Part shown: one piece after another, positions 8,362-12,304 of the stretch
How positions within the stretch are numbered: position 1 is the stretch's first letter
Layout of the letters: each line of letters starts with the position of its first letter
Source: RGIG8597 sp050872545
GTDB lineage: Bacteria > Spirochaetota > GWE2-31-10
DNA: 12,304 nucleotides
Reading direction: 5' to 3'
NCBI GenBank assembly: GCA_050872545.1
Contig: JBNMHA010000064.1
Coordinates: 1-12,304 of the forward strand
Made by a program: the position numbers and the translations under genes
The notes under the pieces: generated by a model
Database searches by the model: none
The model's input: the letters and a program-made list of their open reading frames with translations, nothing else
What the model was told of the DNA's origin: nothing

Positions 8362-8393
8362 TTTTCACGGACTCACGTTTTCACGGACTCACG
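8362..8393. repeat. Perfect tandem duplication of a 16-bp unit
   Basis: TTTTCACGGACTCACG occurs twice back to back (8362-8377 and 8378-8393). The first copy also forms an inverted repeat with GTGAAAAT at 8336-8343 (partner ATTTTCAC at 8361-8368). It lies between the ends of two convergent genes; function unknown, possibly slippage or part of a dispersed intergenic repeat. Confidence 0.85.
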
Positions 8394-8403
8394 AGCCCAT
8401 AAA

Positions 8404-8454
8404 TAAATAAAAATGTAGAAACTGTCTCAAGGTGAGTTGCTCCATTTTTATTTA
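8404..8454. repeat. 12-bp perfect inverted repeat with a 27-base loop, possible aroK terminator or small repeat element
   Basis: TAAATAAAAATG (8404-8415) is the exact reverse complement of CATTTTTATTTA (8443-8454). The loop holds a second short stem, CTCA (8426-8429) / TGAG (8433-8436). It lies just beyond the aroK stop on the minus strand, where the T-rich far arm could end transcription, but the A-T-only arms and long loop are not those of a typical intrinsic terminator. Confidence 0.6.
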
Positions 8455-8484
8455 CGGTTTGATGCAAAACCATATTGGAAAGAT

Positions 8485-9006
8485 TTATAAATCAGCATTA
8501 CTTATTATTTTTTCAGCACATTCTTCGATTGACATTGAATCACTTTTTATCACCATATCTGCAGCTTTTAAATAAAGCGGCTCTCTGTATTCCAAAACTT
8601 TTTTTATTTCATCGAAAAAACTCTGCTTCCCTGATAAAGAAAGTCTTGCATGAGTTGTTTGCAAACGCAGCTGAATCGTTTTTACATCTGCCTTTATATA
8701 AAAAACTTTCCCCATTTTTTTTAACAGCGTAATATTTTCTGCTCTTTCAACAATTCCACCACCGCAGTCTATAACACACAATTGTGAAGGCAGTTTAAAT
8801 TCTTTCAGTAAATCGGTTTCCTTTGTGCGAAATGCCTCCCAACCGTTTTCTTTTATAAAAGTTTGCAGATTGCCTAATTTCCCGGTTAATTCATCATCAA
8901 GGCTGATTTTTACGACAGAATGTTTATCTGAAAGCTGTTTAACGATTTCTGACGCTATTGTAGATTTTCCTACACCTCTGTAACCGATTAAAATAATTGC
9001 AGCCAT
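8485..9006 (-). CDS. aroK: Shikimate kinase
   Basis: Cytoplasmic P-loop kinase that phosphorylates shikimate to shikimate 3-phosphate with ATP, the fifth step of the chorismate pathway. Length of 173 residues is typical. Visible motifs: Walker A GYRGVGKST (8-16), DD (37-38) at the shikimate-binding aspartate region, GWEAFRTKE (55-63) with substrate-binding Arg60, CGGG (81-84), the lid region around Arg121 (ARLSLSG), and YREPLY (140-145) with Arg141. The lid lacks the common RPLL form and reads RLSLSG, a variant rather than a defect since the arginine is kept. The start is supported by AGGTGA on the minus strand (9013-9018), six bases before ATG; this overlaps the aroC stop codon, so translation is probably coupled. 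It is the second gene of an aroC-aroK unit. Confidence 0.96.
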   Translation of the reverse strand: MAAIILIGYRGVGKSTIASEIVKQLSDKHSVVKISLDDELTGKLGNLQTFIKENGWEAFRTKETDLLKEFKLPSQLCVIDCGGGIVERAENITLLKKMGKVFYIKADVKTIQLRLQTTHARLSLSGKQSFFDEIKKVLEYREPLYLKAADMVIKSDSMSIEECAEKIISNADL

Positions 9007-9012
9007 ACTTCA

Positions 9013-9018
9013 TCACCT
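9013..9018 (-). promoter_or_regulatory. aroK ribosome binding site overlapping the aroC stop codon
   Basis: On the minus strand AGGTGA begins within the aroC TAG stop (9017-9019) and ends six bases before the aroK ATG. The intergenic gap is only 10 bases, so ribosomes ending aroC would expose or reuse this site. Confidence 0.75.
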
Positions 9019-10102
9019 ATTCTTTAAACAAATTGTCTTTTAATGACATTAAGCACAAATCGCATAAAACAAGTGCTGTCATTGCTTCTACAACAGGAAC
9101 AGCGCGCGGCAGAACACAAGGATCGTGGCGACCTGCAGTTATAACCTCTACAGATTCCTTAGAAGATTCCTTAATTGTTTTTTGCGGAATTAAAATCGAC
9201 GGCGTAGGTTTAAATGCTGCCCGAAAAACAATCGGCATTCCATTTGAAATTCCGCCTAAAACTCCGCCTGCATGATTTGTAGCAGTTGTTTCATCGGGAA
9301 GAAATGTGTCATTGTTTTCGCTTCCGAGTCTGCGTGTGCAGTCAAATCCGTTTCCGATTTCAAAACCTTTTACTGCGTTAATTGAAAGAATTGCCTGAGC
9401 CAATAAAGCGTCGAGCTTATCAAACACCGGCTCCCCTATTCCGGCAGGAAGATTTTTAATTACACACTCAATCACACCGCCGACCGAATCACCTTTAGAC
9501 TTCACATCCAAAATCAACGTTTCCATTTCTTCTGCTTTTTTTCTGTCCGGACAGCGTATTGCATTAGCATCAACATTTTCCTTAACAACATTATACGGAT
9601 TTATATCAGCAATAATATTCATCACAGATTTAGTATACGCCGTAATTTCAACACTGAATTTTTGCGCTAAAATTTGTTTTGCAACAGCAGCACCGGCAAC
9701 TATTGCAGCCGTTGTACGTGCGGAACTGCGCCCTCCGCCTCTGTAATCACGCACACCATATTTTTTGCTGTAACAAAAATCAGCGTGTCCCGGTCTGAAT
9801 AAATCTTTTACAACTGCATAATCTGCACTTTTTACATTACTGTTATTAATAATCATTGTAATAGGAGTACCTGTAGTTACACCGTCAAACACTCCGGAAA
9901 CAATATTTACAATGTCCGATTCTTTACGCGGTGTGGTTAATGCACTTTGTCCCGGACTTCTTCGAGCCATTTCTTTTTGAATCGCACCAGTATCAATTCT
10001 CATTCCTGCCGGACAGCCGTCAATTATGCAGCCTACCGATTCACCGTGCGACTCGCCCCAAGTAGTTATTGTGAATAACGTTCCAAATGTATTTCCGGCC
10101 AT
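9017..10102 (-). CDS. aroC: Chorismate synthase
   Basis: Catalyses the last step of the shikimate pathway, 5-enolpyruvylshikimate 3-phosphate to chorismate, using reduced FMN. The 361-residue length is standard and the protein is full length. Signatures visible: WGESHGESVG (15-24), RRSPGQSALTTPRKESD (47-63), RPGHADF (103-109), KYGVRDYRGGGRSSAR (114-129), GFEIGNGF (246-253), NHAGGVLGGISNGMPIVFR (276-294), FKPTPSI (297-303) and GRHDPCVLPRAVPVVEAM (324-341). The usual SSARET reads SSARTT at 126-131, a substitution of a commonly conserved Glu. The start is fixed by GGAG on the minus strand (10109-10112), six bases before ATG. It leads an aroC-aroK unit and is divergent from the phosphate transporter gene. 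Confidence 0.98.
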   Translation of the reverse strand: MAGNTFGTLFTITTWGESHGESVGCIIDGCPAGMRIDTGAIQKEMARRSPGQSALTTPRKESDIVNIVSGVFDGVTTGTPITMIINNSNVKSADYAVVKDLFRPGHADFCYSKKYGVRDYRGGGRSSARTTAAIVAGAAVAKQILAQKFSVEITAYTKSVMNIIADINPYNVVKENVDANAIRCPDRKKAEEMETLILDVKSKGDSVGGVIECVIKNLPAGIGEPVFDKLDALLAQAILSINAVKGFEIGNGFDCTRRLGSENNDTFLPDETTATNHAGGVLGGISNGMPIVFRAAFKPTPSILIPQKTIKESSKESVEVITAGRHDPCVLPRAVPVVEAMTALVLCDLCLMSLKDNLFKE

Positions 10103-10131
10103 TTTTTACTCCAAAACTATATTTAAGCGGT

Positions 10132-10160
10132 GTTATATAATAACGATCTTCAAAGAACAA
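10132..10160 (-). promoter_or_regulatory. Probable sigma-70-type promoter for aroC-aroK
   Basis: On the minus strand TTGTTC (10155-10160) and TATAAC (10132-10137) are separated by exactly 17 bases, about 30 bases before the aroC start. A 5-3-5 palindrome GTTATATAATAAC (10132-10144) overlaps the -10 and could be an operator; no regulator is visible in the window. Confidence 0.55.
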
Positions 10161-10208
10161 GCATTAAAAATTGAAATCTTTTAAGCATAAAAACAGCATT
10201 TTGTAACA

Positions 10209-10214
10209 TATAAT
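10209..10214 (+). promoter_or_regulatory. Possible -10 element for the Na+/phosphate transporter gene
   Basis: A perfect TATAAT at 10209-10214 lies 78 bases before the ATG, but no good -35 is found 16-18 bases upstream. TATAAA at 10221-10226 with TTTTGT at 10199-10204 (16-base spacer) is an alternative. A promoter is expected in this divergent 190-base gap. Confidence 0.3.
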
Positions 10215-10292
10215 CTTCTTTATAAAATACAGAAAATATGATATTTGGTAAAATTAATAAACAGTTAGCCAAAATAAAATTGAGGATAAAAT

Positions 10293-11957
10293 ATGACATT
10301 TGCTGATTTCATTTACATCTTCGGAGCAATCGGAGTTTTTATCTACGGTATGATTCTTTTGAGTGAATCATTGGAAAAAGCTGCCGGAGAGAAATTAAAA
10401 AGCGTTTTATCACACATAACAAACAATAAATTCAGTGCAATTCTTACCGGATTGATTGTTACATGTGTTGTGCAATCATCTTCCGCCACAACAGTAATGG
10501 TAGTCAGCTTTGTAAATGCCGGACTGCTCTCACTTGGGCAGGCTATCGGTGTCATAATGGGGGCAAACATAGGAACCACGACAACCGCCTGGTTAATAAG
10601 CTTGACTCACATGAAAGTGAATATTACGATAATTGCTTATGTTGCAATCATTGTCGGAATAATTCTGCTCTTCATAAAAAAAAGAAAAATATCAAGCTTT
10701 GGCTACTGCCTAATCGGTTTTGGTTTTATGTTCATCGGACTTGAACTTTTGAAAAATGCTGTTCCTGCTCCTGATCCTACAAATACAGACAATTTCCTCT
10801 ATACTCTTTTAATGAATATTCCGCAGAATAATTATTTTTCACTTATTATATTCATGTTAATCGGAACAATTTTCACAATGATTGTTCAATCTTCCGCTGT
10901 TACAATGGCATTTGTATTGACTTTGGCTGCAAGCGGCTACATTGACTTTTACCATGCGGCAGCTATTGTTCTTGGGGAGAATATAGGAACTACGATTACA
11001 GCAATATTAGCAAGTCTTGCCGGAAATAAAATGGCAAAAAAAGCTGCGTTGGCGCATTGTTTGTTTAATGTAATCGGCGTTTTATGGGTTTTGATTCCTC
11101 CGTGCTACAACTTTTTAATTTTTTTATGCCAAAGATACGGCGGTAACAATATAAGTCTGGAGCTTGCGTTATTTCATACATTCTTTAATGTCTTAAATGT
11201 TGCCATTCTAATGTGGTTCATTCCATATTTTGAAAAACTGCTGAATTATAAATCTTCAAAGTCGATAAAATACTCGCTTCTTGATTTTGACAAAGGCATC
11301 ATTTCAAGTTCCGATATTGCAATGCTTGAAGTCACAAAGGAAATTGAAAAGCTTGCAGAAAACACAGAAAACGAATTTCTTATAATCGACTCACTGCTTT
11401 CCGAAAATTGTAAAGATAAAGAGATTAGAATACAAGATTTGCATAAAATGAAAGAAGAATTAACAGATAAAAATCGTGAAGTCAGTACATTTCTCAATAA
11501 AATGCTGGAAGGCAATTTGTCTGTAAGTACAATTTCCAACATAAACAAAATGCTGTTCAGCCTAAGTTTCCGCCTGAATATATCACGTTCATGCGAAATT
11601 ATCGCACAACAAATTTCCAAAGAAGAAGATTTTTCTTTAGAACTGTTCAGCAAAAGTTCCGAAGAACTTGCAAAAATTTTAGGCAAGATAAAGCAAATGT
11701 TCAAATACACACTTGAAAAAACATCTAAAAATGACGGAAAAGATATTTATACATTAGCAATTCTGGCAGAAGAAGACATAGACAAGCTTTACTGGAAAAT
11801 GAAGCACCACACAATTTCTATGATGAAAAAGAAAAATAATAAAACAGCGACTGTTCACGGTTTGGTTTTTCTGGATATAATAAAGGAATTGGAGCATATC
11901 GGTGATGATTTGCAGAAAATCATTTCGCTTAATAATAATGACGAAAATATTTTTTAA
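10293..11957 (+). CDS. Na+/phosphate cotransporter (NptA/PNaS family) with C-terminal PhoU-like domain
   Basis: Inner-membrane sodium-dependent phosphate importer of the Na/Pi cotransporter family (PF02690 type). The membrane half (about 1-315) contains the two inverted family repeats: VVQSSSATT (59-67) with MGANIGTTTT (89-98), and IVQSSAVT (197-204) with LGENIGTTIT (227-236). These QSS motifs are thought to form the substrate/sodium site. Hydrophobic spans lie near 6-24, 48-60, 68-88, 111-128, 138-153, 182-198, 205-213, 253-275 and 290-311. Residues 340-545 form a cytoplasmic helical PhoU-like region, ending with LEHIGDDLQKI (533-543), typical of the PhoU repeat and suggesting phosphate-linked regulation. 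GAGGA (10282-10286) is six bases before ATG. It is monocistronic as far as visible, and no clear intrinsic terminator follows. Transport of another anion cannot be excluded from sequence. Confidence 0.95.
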   Translation: MTFADFIYIFGAIGVFIYGMILLSESLEKAAGEKLKSVLSHITNNKFSAILTGLIVTCVVQSSSATTVMVVSFVNAGLLSLGQAIGVIMGANIGTTTTAWLISLTHMKVNITIIAYVAIIVGIILLFIKKRKISSFGYCLIGFGFMFIGLELLKNAVPAPDPTNTDNFLYTLLMNIPQNNYFSLIIFMLIGTIFTMIVQSSAVTMAFVLTLAASGYIDFYHAAAIVLGENIGTTITAILASLAGNKMAKKAALAHCLFNVIGVLWVLIPPCYNFLIFLCQRYGGNNISLELALFHTFFNVLNVAILMWFIPYFEKLLNYKSSKSIKYSLLDFDKGIISSSDIAMLEVTKEIEKLAENTENEFLIIDSLLSENCKDKEIRIQDLHKMKEELTDKNREVSTFLNKMLEGNLSVSTISNINKMLFSLSFRLNISRSCEIIAQQISKEEDFSLELFSKSSEELAKILGKIKQMFKYTLEKTSKNDGKDIYTLAILAEEDIDKLYWKMKHHTISMMKKKNNKTATVHGLVFLDIIKELEHIGDDLQKIISLNNNDENIF

Positions 11958-12011
11958 TGTACTGAATTTTGCATTCAATCATTAAAAGTGTACTTATGCC
12001 ATTTTAGAATT

Positions 12012-12145
12012 AGGGTCTGTCCTTTGTATTGCGTGTAACTTGGTGTCAGACCTATATTCCGTTTCAGTATTAAGACCTGTCTCTTAGTTGACAATAGAAC
12101 TGGAAGTTGCAACTAATCCCAAAAGAGAATAAGGGTCTGACACCA
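12012..12145. repeat. REP/REPIN-like cluster of four GGTCTG-type motifs in opposing orientation
   Basis: This is the only structure I see in the gene-free 11958-12304 stretch. Four related cores occur: GGTCTGTC (12014-12021), GGTGTCAGACC (12042-12052, opposite strand), GACCTGTC (12074-12081, degenerate) and GGTCTGACACC (12134-12144). The second and fourth give a perfect 12-bp inverted repeat (12041-12052 with 12134-12145). Between them a further stem TTAGTTG (12084-12090) / CAACTAA (12110-12116) can extend through TCTC/GAGA and GACC/GGTC with a bulge, so the whole can fold into a long imperfect hairpin. GGTCTGnC...GACACC motifs are characteristic of REP elements mobilised by RAYT (IS200/IS605-related tyrosine) transposases; no such transposase is in the window. 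Confidence 0.7.
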
Positions 12146-12296
12146 GCAAAAATTACGCATTTTCTGCCTTATTTCAAAAAATTAACACCTTCTGAAACGC
12201 CTCTAATTTCGTTCTCACAATAAGAAAATGTAAAAATATGTAAATTAATCTTAATCTTGTAGTTAAAAATGACACCAAAACGCATTAAAGCTTAGT

Positions 12297-12303
12297 GGAG
12301 GTG
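12297..12303 (+). promoter_or_regulatory. Ribosome binding site of a gene starting beyond the window
   Basis: GGAGGTG lies at the very end of the window with no start codon after it inside the window. It is a near-perfect anti-16S match, so a plus-strand gene probably begins within a few bases past 12304. Confidence 0.55.
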
Positions 12304-12304
12304 C

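Noticed and set aside
8475..8732. Plus-strand open frame opposite aroK
   Set aside because: It lies antisense to a shikimate kinase with intact motifs.
10237..10242. TATGAT as a -10 for the phosphate transporter
   Set aside because: No acceptable -35 lies 16-18 bases upstream.
11963..11977. Hairpin TGAAT/ATTCA after the phosphate transporter as a terminator
   Set aside because: The stem is only 5 bp, A-T rich, and no T-run follows.
12270..12277. TGACACCA as a fifth REP-like half motif
   Set aside because: Only half of the core is present and no inverted partner is nearby; it may be chance.

Overview
The window looks like a piece of a spirochaete chromosome, most probably Treponema. The inference rests on gene content: AT-rich DNA, a MAF_flag10 (DUF115) motility accessory protein, a lipoprotein with a relaxed lipobox joined to a LysM domain, SpoIIE/STAS partner-switching proteins, and a large protein I do not recognise. 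No rRNA, tRNA, CRISPR array, transposase or integrase gene is visible.

Layout. (1) Bases 3-6410, plus strand, hold a tight run of four genes: a 5'-truncated SpoIIE/PP2C-type phosphatase, an unrecognised 557-residue protein, a class B penicillin-binding protein with a C-terminal PASTA domain (GTG start, 3 bases after the previous stop), and the MAF_flag10 protein (1 base after the PBP stop). The run ends at a strong terminator (6444-6473). (2) Bases 6571-8303, plus strand, hold a STAS anti-sigma-factor antagonist and a lipoprotein with helical repeats and a C-terminal LysM domain, closed by a second strong terminator (8308-8335). (3) Bases 8336-8484 are a small non-coding stretch with a perfect 16-bp tandem duplication and a 12-bp inverted repeat. 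(4) Bases 8485-10102, minus strand, hold aroC then aroK, the last steps but one and two of chorismate synthesis, with the aroK ribosome binding site overlapping the aroC stop codon. (5) Bases 10293-11957, plus strand, hold a Na+/phosphate cotransporter with a C-terminal PhoU-like domain, divergent from aroC. (6) Bases 11958-12304 have no gene but carry a cluster of four related GGTCTG-type repeats in opposing orientations that resembles a REP/REPIN element. The last bases look like the ribosome binding site of a gene beginning outside the window.

How the genes may work together. The first two plus-strand units mix envelope construction (PBP, LysM lipoprotein), a probable flagellar glycosylation/motility factor, and two halves of a partner-switching circuit (phosphatase and STAS antagonist). 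The anti-sigma kinase that would complete the circuit is not in the window. The shikimate genes and the phosphate transporter look like ordinary metabolic genes. I found no convincing complete novel defence or mobile system. The items most worth a second look are the REPIN-like cluster, the unrecognised protein coupled to the PBP, and the repeat structures at 8336-8484.
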